Of a stretch of 64,000 nucleotides of DNA, positions 1 through 7,557 are shown piece by piece. Every line of letters starts with the position of its first letter. Position 1 is the stretch's first letter. The notes beneath the pieces are model-generated. The model saw nothing but the letters and a program-made list of their open reading frames with translations, did not search any database and was not told where the DNA came from. The DNA lies in assembly GCF_003719725.1 (NCBI RefSeq), contig NZ_RIAX01000004.1:1-64000 (forward strand), read 5' to 3'. Made by a program: the position numbers and the translations under genes. The DNA comes from Planococcus salinus. GTDB lineage: Bacteria; Bacillota; Bacilli; Bacillales_A; Planococcaceae.

Positions 1-52
1 CTGCGTAAATAAAACTCTAACTTTAAGGGGTCACTACCCGGCTGCTCTTTTT

Positions 53-265
53 TTAATCCTCTTTTCTCCTTCTGAACCTGACAAGGATGTATGCCAGGAT
101 GCCCACAATCGCCAGGAAAAGATAAAGGCGGGCAAAATAGATTTCAAACCAATGAACTTCACTGAAATTCATAACAAAATTCAATAAAGTGATCACCAAT
201 AAAACAATGGCTATTCCGAAAACGGCCAAACCTGCATACCGGAGCAGTTTTAAAAAAGGTTTCAT
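53..265 (-). CDS. Small two-helix membrane protein of unknown function
   Basis: A 70-residue protein with two hydrophobic segments (about residues 7-30 and 43-62) and a basic, charged C-terminal tail (RFRRRKED), so it is probably an inner membrane protein with the tail in the cytoplasm. The reading frame is open five codons further upstream, but the GGAGGG ribosome binding site overlaps that earlier ATG. The ATG at 265 lies 7 nt behind the site and is the likely start. I do not recognise a family. It stands alone, divergent from the DUF421 gene. Function unknown; confidence that it is a real gene is moderate. Confidence 0.6.
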   Translation of the reverse strand: MKPFLKLLRYAGLAVFGIAIVLLVITLLNFVMNFSEVHWFEIYFARLYLFLAIVGILAYILVRFRRRKED

Positions 266-498
266 CACCATTCCCTCCATAAGACGCGTATTCCATGGGA
301 ACTGCCAGCAATACTACCCTATTCCCGATTGGCTTTGAAACATGCAAAAAACTCGAAAACATTCTGTCAGCCGTGTTTGTTTCGGTAAAGAGCGGGAATT
401 CAAGAAATACGGTCGTCCTCGCAATAGACCTGCAAGGCAATCAGCTTATGCACAATGAAGAAGGTTACTCACAATAAAATCGAAACAACTGTACATTA

Positions 499-587
499 TG
501 TGGATAAATATTTGATAAAGTTCCAAAATTCGTATAAAAAATAACTTATCAACATGTGGATAACCGAATAACCATGCGTTTTCCACA
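499..587. promoter_or_regulatory. Cluster of four DnaA-box-like sites in the 266-602 gap
   Basis: This 337-base gap between two divergent genes contains two perfect DnaA boxes (TGTGGATAA at 499-507 and 555-563) and two one-mismatch boxes (TTATCAACA at 546-554, TTTTCCACA at 579-587). The middle two sit head to head. The last box lies just upstream of the ribosome binding site of the DUF421 gene. No dnaA or dnaN is in the window, so this is not evidently oriC. A DnaA-binding cluster or DnaA-controlled promoter is inferred. Confidence 0.55.
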
Positions 588-602
588 GAAAGGAGTTTGT
601 CT

Positions 603-1127
603 ATGTTTGAAATTTCATTGGATAGCTTTATCCGTATCGTGACAGTCGGCGTCTTGGCGTATATCGGCCTCATTTTGTTTTTACGGATTTCCGGAAAACG
701 AACACTGACCAAATTGAATGCTTTTGACCTGGTTGTCTCTGTTGCACTCGGTTCTACGCTTGCCACCATCCTGCTCGACAGCAGCATTTCACTGTTTGAA
801 GGCCTGACAGCTTTTGCGGTGCTTATTTTTATGCAATACATTATTGCTATTGGATCTGTATATTTCAGTTGGTTCAACGACTTGATCAAATCGGAGCCCA
901 AACTGCTTTATCTGGAAGGAAGGTTTTTGAGAAAAGCCATGAAGGAGGAAAGAATCAAAGAAATTGAGATTCTCCAGGCAATGCGCTCATCCGGAATGGG
1001 CGATACTGAAAAAGTAAAAGCGGTCGTTCTCGAAACAGACGGCAGCATGTCCATCATCAGCAGCGAACCGAAAGACGCTTTGGCGAATGTTAACTCACCC
1101 GACCAAAAACTAACTGCACCGGATTGA
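603..1127 (+). CDS. DUF421 (YetF/YcaP-type) membrane protein
   Basis: A 174-residue protein of the DUF421 family: an N-terminal membrane region of about three helices (residues 8-90) carrying the typical LFLRISGKRTL and FDLVVSVALGS stretches, then a soluble alpha/beta domain with the RSSGM segment near residue 127. Family members are membrane proteins of uncertain biochemical role, several of them tied to sporulation or stress in Bacillales. AGGAG at 591-595 sits 7 nt before the ATG at 603; a TTG two codons earlier is too close to it. The stop codon lies inside the following terminator hairpin. DnaA-like boxes lie directly upstream. Confidence 0.85.
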   Translation: MFEISLDSFIRIVTVGVLAYIGLILFLRISGKRTLTKLNAFDLVVSVALGSTLATILLDSSISLFEGLTAFAVLIFMQYIIAIGSVYFSWFNDLIKSEPKLLYLEGRFLRKAMKEERIKEIEILQAMRSSGMGDTEKVKAVVLETDGSMSIISSEPKDALANVNSPDQKLTAPD

Positions 1128-1141
1128 CCGGTGCAGTTTTT
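1112..1141. terminator. Bidirectional rho-independent terminator
   Basis: An 11-bp perfect stem (AACTGCACCGG / CCGGTGCAGTT) with a 5-nt loop is followed by a T run on the plus strand and preceded by A-rich sequence, so it can serve both the DUF421 gene and the convergent thioesterase gene. Confidence 0.85.
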
Positions 1142-1616
1142 ATCGTGGCGTTTTTACGCGGTTTTTCCGATACTCTCTGCGCGCAGGAGCTGTATCAAAA
1201 AATCGCTTTTCCCCTTCCGACTCCGGAACAACAGGAGGAACCGGGACAGGCTTTCCATCATCCCCCATAGCCACCAGTGTTAAAAACGATTCTGTCGTCA
1301 GTTTCGTTTTTCCCGTCTGGAGGTTCTGAGAGGTCACACGGACATATACTTCCATCGAAGTTCTTCCGGTGGAGGTGACATTCGCTTCCAATCCCAGGAC
1401 TTCCCCCACATGGGCAGAAGATAAAAAGTCGACCGAATCAATGGAAGCTGTGACCACTACCGGACGCCTTGAATGCTTCATAGCGGCGATGCCGGCTACT
1501 TCATCGATGTAAGCCAGTACTTTCCCTCCGAAAATCGAATCCATATGATTGGTATCCGGCGGTAACACTAATTTCGTTTGGATGGTGCGTGATTCTTTCA
1601 TCGGAACCCCTTCCAT
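1140..1616 (-). CDS. Acyl-CoA thioesterase, hotdog fold (YkhA/YciA-like)
   Basis: A 158-residue single-domain hotdog thioesterase. The DTNHMDSIFGGKVLAYIDEVAGIAA segment is the family signature, with the catalytic Asp/Asn region and central helix, followed by the conserved VDFLSSAHVGEVL strand. The expected role is cytosolic hydrolysis of acyl-CoA to free acid and CoA. The open frame extends to 1736, but AAGGAG stands 8 nt before the ATG at 1616, which gives the usual family length; an alternative ATG at 1601 is possible. It is transcribed divergently from the acetyltransferase gene, about 90 bp away, and ends against a shared terminator. Confidence 0.85.
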   Translation of the reverse strand: MEGVPMKESRTIQTKLVLPPDTNHMDSIFGGKVLAYIDEVAGIAAMKHSRRPVVVTASIDSVDFLSSAHVGEVLGLEANVTSTGRTSMEVYVRVTSQNLQTGKTKLTTESFLTLVAMGDDGKPVPVPPVVPESEGEKRFFDTAPARREYRKNRVKTPR

Positions 1617-1707
1617 AGCCATCTCTCCTTTTCTTCTATGACTTTTATTATACCTCAAAACACTAGACAGGCAGCTCGTGATATATTGAGATAAAGGAGG
1701 AATCGGC

Positions 1708-2547
1708 ATGTCCGAATTACTGAACATATTAAACACCCCTGAATTTCAATCGAAACAGACTCTTACAGCCCAGATTCGGAAGCTGGGCATATCAGCTGGA
1801 GATGCATTGATGATCCATTCTTCGCTTAAGTCGCTGGGCTGGATTGCCGGCGGGGCTCAAGCGGTGGTCGAAGCGTTCATGGAAACCGTAACCCCTGAAG
1901 GCACACTTGTCATGCCAGCTCAATCAGCGGATAACTCTGATCCGGTCTACTGGATGGAGCCTCCCGTCCCTGAAAATTGGCATCAGGCGATCCGGGATCA
2001 ATTGCCGGCCTATGACCCACATTTAACAGCGCTGCGCGGCATGGGGAAAATCGCAGAATGCTTCCATCGCCATCCGGGCACGGTAAGAAGTCCTCATCCC
2101 GCCCATTCCTTTATGGCTTGGGGAAAATACGCCTCCGCTTGGATGGCTGATCACCCACTGGAAGATTCGTTCGGCAGTCGCTCCCCGCTTGGCAAGATGA
2201 TGGCGACTGACGTGAAAATTGTATTGATCGGCGTTGGATTCGACGTTTGCACGGCTCTTCACTTTGCCGAATTCATGCAGAAAAACCCCAGTTATTCCCC
2301 TCAAGGAGCAGCTGTTCTGGTGAACGGAAAACGCACTTGGCAAACGTATGATTGTGTGGATATGGATGCGGATCGTTTTCCGGAGCTGGTCAAACAATAT
2401 GACGGAGACATTGTGAAAGGAACTCTGGGTCAAGCGGAAGTGAACATCACAGACATGCGGCCTTTAGTGGATTTTGGAATCCGCTGGCTCTCTGAAAATC
2501 CTTCACCGGTGCAACGGGCCTCCTCCATTGCAGACTCTGAAAGATAA
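1708..2547 (+). CDS. AAC(3)-family aminoglycoside/antibiotic N-acetyltransferase (YokD-like)
   Basis: A 279-residue member of the antibiotic N-acetyltransferase family (Pfam 02522 type). Visible signatures are MIHSSLKSLGWIAGGAQAV near residue 35, the GTLVMPAQS strand, the HPGTVRSPHPAHSF active-site region around residues 122-134, and IGVGFDVCTALHFAE. The family transfers acetyl from acetyl-CoA to an amino group, classically position 3 of aminoglycosides. Chromosomal Bacillales copies often have no proven antibiotic substrate. An AAAGGAGG site precedes the ATG. It is a single-gene unit ended by a terminator, with composition like its neighbours, so recent acquisition is not evident. Confidence 0.85.
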   Translation: MSELLNILNTPEFQSKQTLTAQIRKLGISAGDALMIHSSLKSLGWIAGGAQAVVEAFMETVTPEGTLVMPAQSADNSDPVYWMEPPVPENWHQAIRDQLPAYDPHLTALRGMGKIAECFHRHPGTVRSPHPAHSFMAWGKYASAWMADHPLEDSFGSRSPLGKMMATDVKIVLIGVGFDVCTALHFAEFMQKNPSYSPQGAAVLVNGKRTWQTYDCVDMDADRFPELVKQYDGDIVKGTLGQAEVNITDMRPLVDFGIRWLSENPSPVQRASSIADSER

Positions 2548-2556
2548 CCATGTCAA

Positions 2557-2584
2557 AAGCCGGCCCACATAAGTGAGCCGGCTT
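2557..2584. terminator. Terminator shared by acetyltransferase and Fic genes
   Basis: The stem AAGCCGGC/GCCGGCTT with a 12-nt loop and flanking A/T runs lies between convergent genes; usable in both directions. Confidence 0.75.
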
Positions 2585-3173
2585 ATTTTGACAAAATCTC
2601 ATCCAAGAGTTGTTCCAGACGCTGATTGTCCGCATGGAATGAGTCCACAAACGCATTGATGATGTCAGCAGGTCGCAACACTTTTTGCCACTCTAATTTG
2701 TAGCCCGCATTCAGCATGAGCTGGCGGGCAAATTCACGAATTGTGCGCCCGTTGCCTTCCCGAAAAGGATGCAGAGCATTGAGCTCAGCCAAAAAATATG
2801 CAAGCCGCGATATCGTCTTTGACCGCGGCAGATCTTTCAAATAATTTTCTTTTTCCAAGTCGTTGAAAATCTTATCGAGCTGTGGCCCGATATATTTCGG
2901 ATGGGCAAATGAAGAAGAACCTTTTGAAATCATTTCTCTTCTGATTTCCCCGGCAAAAGGATAGACATCCTGTAAAATGTAATGATGGATTGCGATAAAG
3001 GCTTTTTTGTCCAGCGGATCGGCCGGTTTCTGGATCAGCAGTTCTGAAAGACGGAAAAGAGTATAAACCGTTTCCAGCTCTTTCAGCTTTTCTTCGTCCT
3101 TTATCTCAAATAAATTAATCAGGACTTCCGTACCGGGATAGCAGTACAACGAAGTATGCTGATACTTAGACAT
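2583..3173 (-). CDS. Fic/DOC family AMP-transferase toxin
   Basis: A 196-residue Fic-fold protein. The canonical motif HPFREGNGRTIR occupies residues 135-146, with catalytic His135 and the phosphate-binding GNGR loop, and the flap-side YPFAGEIR lies at 71-78. Fic enzymes transfer AMP (rarely other groups) to a hydroxyl of a target protein; class I enzymes of this length are typically toxins such as VbhT and FicT that modify gyrase/topoisomerase IV or other targets. The start codon overlaps the end of the preceding small gene by 8 nt, so the two are translationally coupled. The Fic domain carries no inhibitory helix of its own, consistent with a separate antitoxin. The target is unknown. Confidence 0.93.
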   Translation of the reverse strand: MSKYQHTSLYCYPGTEVLINLFEIKDEEKLKELETVYTLFRLSELLIQKPADPLDKKAFIAIHHYILQDVYPFAGEIRREMISKGSSSFAHPKYIGPQLDKIFNDLEKENYLKDLPRSKTISRLAYFLAELNALHPFREGNGRTIREFARQLMLNAGYKLEWQKVLRPADIINAFVDSFHADNQRLEQLLDEILSK

Positions 3174-3360
3174 CGAATTTCATCTTGATGGTCTTATGGA
3201 ATTGATCTTCCGTCCGCTCACCAGTCAATACTGACCGTACAAAATTTTTGTCGTCACTAGTCACATGAAACCCTTCGGTAGCGAGTGAATGTGAGGCATA
3301 TGAAATTGCATGGTTAGCTTGTTCGCTGGACACCCGATTCTCTAATTTCGTCAACATCAT
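3166..3360 (-). CDS. VbhA-like antitoxin with Fic-inhibition motif
   Basis: A 64-residue protein encoded directly before and overlapping the Fic gene. It carries S-L-A-T-E-G at residues 25-30, which fits the class I Fic inhibitory motif (S/T)xxxE(G/N). In VbhA-type antitoxins the glutamate reaches into the Fic active site and blocks productive ATP binding. The C-terminal half (LTGERTEDQFHKTI) resembles the helical repeat seen in VbhA relatives. AAAGG lies 5-8 nt before tandem ATGs at 3360 and 3357; a GTG at 3366 overlaps the ribosome binding site. Family assignment rests on motif plus gene order. Confidence 0.85.
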   Translation of the reverse strand: MMLTKLENRVSSEQANHAISYASHSLATEGFHVTSDDKNFVRSVLTGERTEDQFHKTIKMKFDV

Positions 3361-3455
3361 GACCACCTTTCATTCTCCTATTATACCATTTTCCACCCCC
3401 CATTTCCATTACGGGCACCCCTCAACTTTCGCTTAAAAGCTTGGCAGAACAACAA

Positions 3456-3491
3456 AAAGAGCGGTTGGGAGATACTCCTCAACCGCTCTTT
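3456..3491 (-). terminator. Rho-independent terminator after the DUF779 gene
   Basis: A 12-bp stem (AAAGAGCGGTTG/CAACCGCTCTTT) with a 12-nt loop is followed on the minus strand by TTTTTG, just past the DUF779 stop codon. Confidence 0.85.
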
Positions 3492-3493
3492 CG

Positions 3494-3856
3494 CTATAGT
3501 TGTTCCTGCAGCTCCTGATTTTCCTCCGCGGTAAAAGCCCGCGATCTGGTAAGGAACCGTTTGCCTTCCACTCCTTCAAGAGAGAACATTCCTCCGCGTC
3601 CGGAAACAACATCGATAATCAATTGTGTATGCCGCCAGTAGTCAAATTGGTTTTTATGCATGTAGAATTTGCTGCCGCCGATTTCGCCCAGCAGCACATC
3701 CTGGTCGCCGACCATCAAATCGCCTTCCGGATAGCACATGGGGGAACTGCCGTCACAGCACCCTCCCGATTGATGGAACATAAGCGGTCCGTGCTTGCTT
3801 TTCAGCAGTTCGATCAACTCCAAAGCTGCATCTGTCGCAATCACTCGTTCGACCAT
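3494..3856 (-). CDS. DUF779 family protein
   Basis: A 120-residue protein with the family's cysteine signature GGCCDGSSPMC (about residues 31-41), suggesting metal binding or a redox role, and a conserved HKNQFDYWRHTQLIIDVV stretch. DUF779 proteins are regularly encoded next to AldB/ExaC-type aldehyde dehydrogenases; here the gene begins 20 nt after the dehydrogenase stop with only a modest ribosome binding site (AAGGGAT), so the two are probably one operon. No enzymatic function is established for the family; an accessory or maturation role for the dehydrogenase is inferred from context. Confidence 0.85.
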   Translation of the reverse strand: MVERVIATDAALELIELLKSKHGPLMFHQSGGCCDGSSPMCYPEGDLMVGDQDVLLGEIGGSKFYMHKNQFDYWRHTQLIIDVVSGRGGMFSLEGVEGKRFLTRSRAFTAEENQELQEQL

Positions 3857-3875
3857 TGATATCCCTTCTTTCCCA

Positions 3876-5402
3876 TCAAAAGAATCCTTGTTTGTCCTGG
3901 CTGTAGCTGACGAGCATGTTTTTGGTCTGCTGGTAATGGTCCAGCATCATTTTGTGGTTTTCACGCCCCACACCGGACATTTTATAGCCGCCGAATGCTG
4001 CGTGCGCAGGATATTGGTGATAGCAGTTGGTCCATACACGGCCAGCCTGGATGCCGCGTCCGAAACGATATGCTGTGTGTGTGTCACGTGTCCAGATGCC
4101 CGCTCCCAGTCCATACAATGTGTCATTGGCAATTTCCATCGCTTCTTCTTTTGTCTTGAAAGTCGTCACCGACACCACTGGCCCAAAAATCTCTTCCTGG
4201 AAAATCCGCATCTTATTATTTCCTTTGAACACTGTCGGCTTGATGTAATAGCCTTCTTTCAGATCACCTTCCAGCACATTCCGCTCTCCACCGATCAGCA
4301 CTTCAGCGCCTTCCTGTTTTCCGATATCGAGGTAGGACATGATTTTTTCCATCTGTTCCTGTGAAGCCTGCGCCCCCATCATCGTTTCGGGATCGAGTGG
4401 GTTGCCGATTTTAATCGCTTCGACGCGTTTCAGTGCCCGTTCCATGAATTCGTCGTAAATATCTTCCTGAATCAACACACGTGAAGGGCACGTACACACT
4501 TCACCTTGGTTCAGGGCAAACATCACAAATCCTTCAATTGCTTTGTCCAAAAATGCATCGTCTTCATCCATGATGTCTTTGAAAAAGATATTTGGTGATT
4601 TTCCGCCCAGCTCCAATGTGACAGGAATCAGGTTTTGAGACGCATATTGCATAATCATCCGGCCGGTAGTCGTTTCACCGGTGAATGCGATTTTGCTGAT
4701 GCGAGGGCTTGAAGCAAGCGGCTTTCCTGCTTCCAATCCAAACCCATTCACGATATTCAGCACGCCTGGAGGCAAAAGATCCCCTACCAGCTCAGCCCAT
4801 ACCAGAATGCTGGCCGGCGTCTGTTCAGCCGGCTTAAGGACAACACAGTTCCCGGCAGCAAGAGCAGGCGCCAGTTTCCACGTTGCCATCAAAAGAGGGA
4901 AATTCCATGGAATGATCTGCCCCACCACTCCAAGCGGTTCATGAAAATGATAGGCTACTGTGTCTTCGTCGATTTGGCTGATGGACCCTTCCTGCGCACG
5001 GATCACGCCTGCAAAATACCGGAAATGATCGATTGCCAACGGCAAGTCAGCATTTAAAGTTTCCCTCACGGCTTTACCGTTGTCCCAGGTTTCTGCTACA
5101 GCAAGCATTTCCAGGTTTTCTTCCATCCGGTCGGCAATTTTCAGCAGGATGTTGGAACGTTCCGTTGTGGACGTTTTGCCCCACGCATCTTTGGCTGCAT
5201 GTGCTGCGTCCAGTGCCGCTTCCACGTCTTCCGCCGTCGAACGTGCGACTTCCGTGAATTTTTTGCCGTTTACAGGTGAGACGTTGTCAAAATACTGTCC
5301 TTTGACAGGTGCTTTCCACTCCCCATTTATGAAGTTGTCATACCTTTCTTTAAAAGAACTCTTCGCGCCTTCCGTGTTCGGTGCAGAATAATCCATTACC
5401 AT
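3876..5402 (-). CDS. NAD(P)-dependent aldehyde dehydrogenase, AldB/ExaC type
   Basis: A 508-residue aldehyde dehydrogenase that oxidises aldehydes such as acetaldehyde to acids in the cytosol. It has the Rossmann-fold PWNFPL segment, [12 protein letters not shown] with general base Glu264, and [11 protein letters not shown] with nucleophile Cys303. Extended similarity to E. coli AldB ([30 protein letters not shown] at the C terminus) is clear by eye. GGGAGG lies 7 nt before the ATG at 5402; the open frame extends 25 codons further without support. Two cre-like sites lie just upstream, so CcpA repression by preferred sugars is likely. It is followed by its usual partner, DUF779. Confidence 0.95.
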   Translation of the reverse strand: MVMDYSAPNTEGAKSSFKERYDNFINGEWKAPVKGQYFDNVSPVNGKKFTEVARSTAEDVEAALDAAHAAKDAWGKTSTTERSNILLKIADRMEENLEMLAVAETWDNGKAVRETLNADLPLAIDHFRYFAGVIRAQEGSISQIDEDTVAYHFHEPLGVVGQIIPWNFPLLMATWKLAPALAAGNCVVLKPAEQTPASILVWAELVGDLLPPGVLNIVNGFGLEAGKPLASSPRISKIAFTGETTTGRMIMQYASQNLIPVTLELGGKSPNIFFKDIMDEDDAFLDKAIEGFVMFALNQGEVCTCPSRVLIQEDIYDEFMERALKRVEAIKIGNPLDPETMMGAQASQEQMEKIMSYLDIGKQEGAEVLIGGERNVLEGDLKEGYYIKPTVFKGNNKMRIFQEEIFGPVVSVTTFKTKEEAMEIANDTLYGLGAGIWTRDTHTAYRFGRGIQAGRVWTNCYHQYPAHAAFGGYKMSGVGRENHKMMLDHYQQTKNMLVSYSQDKQGFF

Positions 5403-5433
5403 TTTGTTTCCTCCCTTTTTTGAGATTGCCGTT

Positions 5434-5449
5434 ATGTATACGCTTACAT
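5434..5449 (-). promoter_or_regulatory. cre-like CcpA site 1 before aldehyde dehydrogenase
   Basis: The minus strand reads ATGTAAGCGTATACAT, which fits the cre consensus WTGNAANCGNWNNCW and is nearly palindromic. It lies about 32 nt upstream of the start codon, a position suited to roadblock repression. Confidence 0.7.
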
Positions 5450-5465
5450 TTAAACAAAGGAAATC

Positions 5466-5481
5466 ATGAAAGCGCAAACGG
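5466..5481 (+). promoter_or_regulatory. cre-like CcpA site 2 before aldehyde dehydrogenase
   Basis: ATGAAAGCGCAAACGG matches the cre core with deviations only in the last two positions. Centred 32 bp from site 1, about three helical turns. A TTGACA hexamer on the minus strand lies about 25 bp further upstream, but I see no convincing matching -10. Confidence 0.5.
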
Positions 5482-5579
5482 CTCCACCTCTATATTGTCA
5501 AATAAGTAAGAAGATTGCAATACCTATATTTATTTTTTATTCAGCAGAACCAGCACTTTTTCATCTTGAAGACTGACTG

Positions 5580-5606
5580 GTTTTGCGGAAAAGTCAGAAA
5601 GGGTAT
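5580..5606 (+). promoter_or_regulatory. Possible SigB-type or SigA promoter of rluF
   Basis: GTTTTG, a 15-nt spacer and GGGTAT resemble a SigB promoter. The same spot also contains TATACT, usable as a SigA -10. It lies 45 nt upstream of the rluF start. The assignment is uncertain. Confidence 0.35.
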
Positions 5607-5651
5607 ACTAGTAACCATGGAATATAACTTTAGAAGTGAAGGGATCTAATT

Positions 5652-6359
5652 ATGCGCATCAATAAATTTTTAAGTGAGACAGGTATCACATCCCGGCGAG
5701 GAGCCGACAAATTCATCGAAGCAAATCGTGTAACAATCAACGGAAAACCGGCTGAACTTGGCAGCAAAGTCCAAGAAGGAGATGTGGTGAGAGTCGATGG
5801 CACAATCATTGAGCAGCCGGACCAACAGTATGTCTATATTGCACTCAATAAACCCGTAGGCATCACCAGCACAACAGAACGTCATATAAAGGGGAATATT
5901 GTGGATTTCGTCAACCATCCACTTCGAATTTTCCATGTTGGAAGGCTCGATAAAGACTCAGAAGGACTTATTTTACTGACCAATGACGGTGACATTGTCA
6001 ACGAAATATTGCGCGCTGAAAACGAGCACGAAAAAGAATACATCGTGAAAGTGGATATGCCGGTCACTGAATCATTCCTTAAAAAAATGGAGGAAGGCGT
6101 CGAGATCCTCGATACCAAAACCTTGCCTGCAAAAGCCGAAAAGTTATCAAAGTATACATTTAAGCTTACCATCCGTCAGGGATTGAATCGGCAAATTCGC
6201 CGGATGTGTTCTGCACTCGGTTATGAAGTCCGCAATCTGCGCCGGATCCGCATCATGAACATCCAGTTGGGGGATTTGGGCGTTGGGGAATGGCGCGATT
6301 TAACCGACCAGGAACGAAATGAATTATTCAAGCAATTAAATTATCGACCGAAACGGTAA
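5652..6359 (+). CDS. rluF: 23S rRNA pseudouridine synthase, RluF/RsuA family
   Basis: A 235-residue pseudouridine synthase: S4 RNA-binding domain at residues 1-48 (MRINKFLSETGITSRRGADKFI), then the catalytic domain with the GRLD motif holding nucleophile Asp100, and the C-terminal LNRQIRRMCSALGYEV motif. Enzymes of this group convert uridine to pseudouridine in 23S rRNA (position 2604 in E. coli numbering for RluF). The exact position modified here cannot be read from sequence. GAAGGGAT precedes the ATG. The next gene starts 11 nt downstream with a strong ribosome binding site, indicating an operon. Confidence 0.9.
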   Translation: MRINKFLSETGITSRRGADKFIEANRVTINGKPAELGSKVQEGDVVRVDGTIIEQPDQQYVYIALNKPVGITSTTERHIKGNIVDFVNHPLRIFHVGRLDKDSEGLILLTNDGDIVNEILRAENEHEKEYIVKVDMPVTESFLKKMEEGVEILDTKTLPAKAEKLSKYTFKLTIRQGLNRQIRRMCSALGYEVRNLRRIRIMNIQLGDLGVGEWRDLTDQERNELFKQLNYRPKR

Positions 6360-6370
6360 GGAGGAATCAT

Positions 6371-7087
6371 ATGCTGACAATAACGGCCACTCCCCGGCAT
6401 ACTGGAGTGAAAATCAGTGGAGATTATTTTGACCTTGATGAACTCAATCAAGCCATCTACCGTGTCATCGGCGATGAAGACGATTACTATCACCTGGAAG
6501 GCTCCAGAATGCGGATACTTGGTGTATGCTATGAAATCCGGCATGCCGCTCAGGGAGACCGCAATGTGGAATCTGTTTTTAACGGACTGCATGAACAGGT
6601 AAAAAAGCAGCATGGCTTTATTGCTCCTGACAAAAATGTTTATTTCTCGGCTGAAATTTTATGGCCGGAAGTTCTGTACACAGCTATTGCGCTGAAGAAT
6701 TTTACAAAGCTTTACCGCGAGTCTGTGGAATTTCCGGAATGGGATATCCATCTGCCGATCGTTCATCATTTCCAATCGCTCATCCTCGACTGTTTACACG
6801 GCCATGTGAAGGAGGATGAATACCAGGTTATATTGAAAGCTTTCAATCAGGCAGCCTCTGTCGAAGACTACGCAACCCAATATGTCGATTATTTCAATCT
6901 GCAGTACATCAAGATGACAAAACAGCAACGCGAAAAGAGTCTGTCGACCATTGCCGTCAAATTGGCGAACCAGGATAAAGATTACCAGACATTCCGGCAG
7001 CAAGTTCTGAAAGCGGCCACCCCGGCAAAAAAAGCAATTCACGAAATTCCGCTGCAAGCTGAATATCCGGAACAGATTGAATGGTAA
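6371..7087 (+). CDS. Conserved hypothetical protein, possibly DUF6904-like
   Basis: A 238-residue soluble protein with no signal peptide or membrane segment. The N-terminal half is alpha/beta (TGVKISGDYFDLDELNQAIYRVIG) and the C-terminal half is helical and charged. The opening resembles a Bacillales family I recall as DUF6904; that name should be checked. TAAGGAGG lies 7 nt before the ATG and the gene follows rluF by 11 nt, so it is co-transcribed with it; a link to ribosome maturation is only inference. It ends with a strong terminator. Confidence 0.7.
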   Translation: MLTITATPRHTGVKISGDYFDLDELNQAIYRVIGDEDDYYHLEGSRMRILGVCYEIRHAAQGDRNVESVFNGLHEQVKKQHGFIAPDKNVYFSAEILWPEVLYTAIALKNFTKLYRESVEFPEWDIHLPIVHHFQSLILDCLHGHVKEDEYQVILKAFNQAASVEDYATQYVDYFNLQYIKMTKQQREKSLSTIAVKLANQDKDYQTFRQQVLKAATPAKKAIHEIPLQAEYPEQIEW

Positions 7088-7088
7088 C

Positions 7089-7122
7089 AAAAGGCTCACG
7101 TTTACTTGACGTGAGCCTTTTT
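7089..7122. terminator. Bidirectional terminator
   Basis: The perfect 13-bp stem AAAAGGCTCACGT/ACGTGAGCCTTTT with a 7-nt loop lies between the convergent DUF6904-like and cupin genes, with T runs on both strands. Confidence 0.9.
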
Positions 7123-7128
7123 CAATCA

Positions 7129-7425
7129 TTAACTTATTTGTATCACGATAATATCACATGCTTTTTCCGCCTTTAAGCTATGGGCTTCGCCCGGTTCTAT
7201 GTGCAGTATTTTTCCAGGAGTCACTGTCGACATTTCCCCTCCAATATTAAAGGATACACTACCACTTCTGACAACAATCAGGACATCCGCGTCTATTTCG
7301 TGCTCCGGCACCACTTCGTTTTCCCGCAATTGAATATTGACGATATTGGTGTTTCCAAAGCTCGACACCTTATGCATATACTGCCTTTTTTCCTGTAAAA
7401 AGTCCGGCGTTTCAATTAATTCCAT
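7129..7425 (-). CDS. Small cupin-domain protein
   Basis: A 98-residue single cupin domain. The second cupin motif is visible as PGKILHIEPGEAHSL (about residues 70-84); the first motif (PEHEIDADVLIVVRSGSVSF) has only part of the usual metal-ligand set. It is probably a small metal- or ligand-binding protein rather than a defined enzyme. AGGAGG lies about 10 nt before the ATG at 7425; the upstream GTG at 7434 overlaps that site. It is a single-gene unit. Confidence 0.8.
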   Translation of the reverse strand: MELIETPDFLQEKRQYMHKVSSFGNTNIVNIQLRENEVVPEHEIDADVLIVVRSGSVSFNIGGEMSTVTPGKILHIEPGEAHSLKAEKACDIIVIQIS

Positions 7426-7557
7426 ATTATCCACTCCTCCTCTTTACTGGTACTATACCCTCTTAACCCTTCTGAATGTCACAAATTTCGCTTCCTCCTA
7501 ACCTTGTCCCTATCCGTCAGAAAATAAAGCCCGTGTAAATTCTGCCTGCAGCTGCGC

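Noticed and set aside
295-477. 60-codon plus-strand frame between the first two genes
   Set aside because: No ribosome binding site, no recognisable protein features; the gap is better explained as regulatory.
499-587. Chromosomal origin of replication
   Set aside because: DnaA boxes are present but dnaA, dnaN, rpmH, a DnaA-trio and typical origin neighbours are absent from the window.
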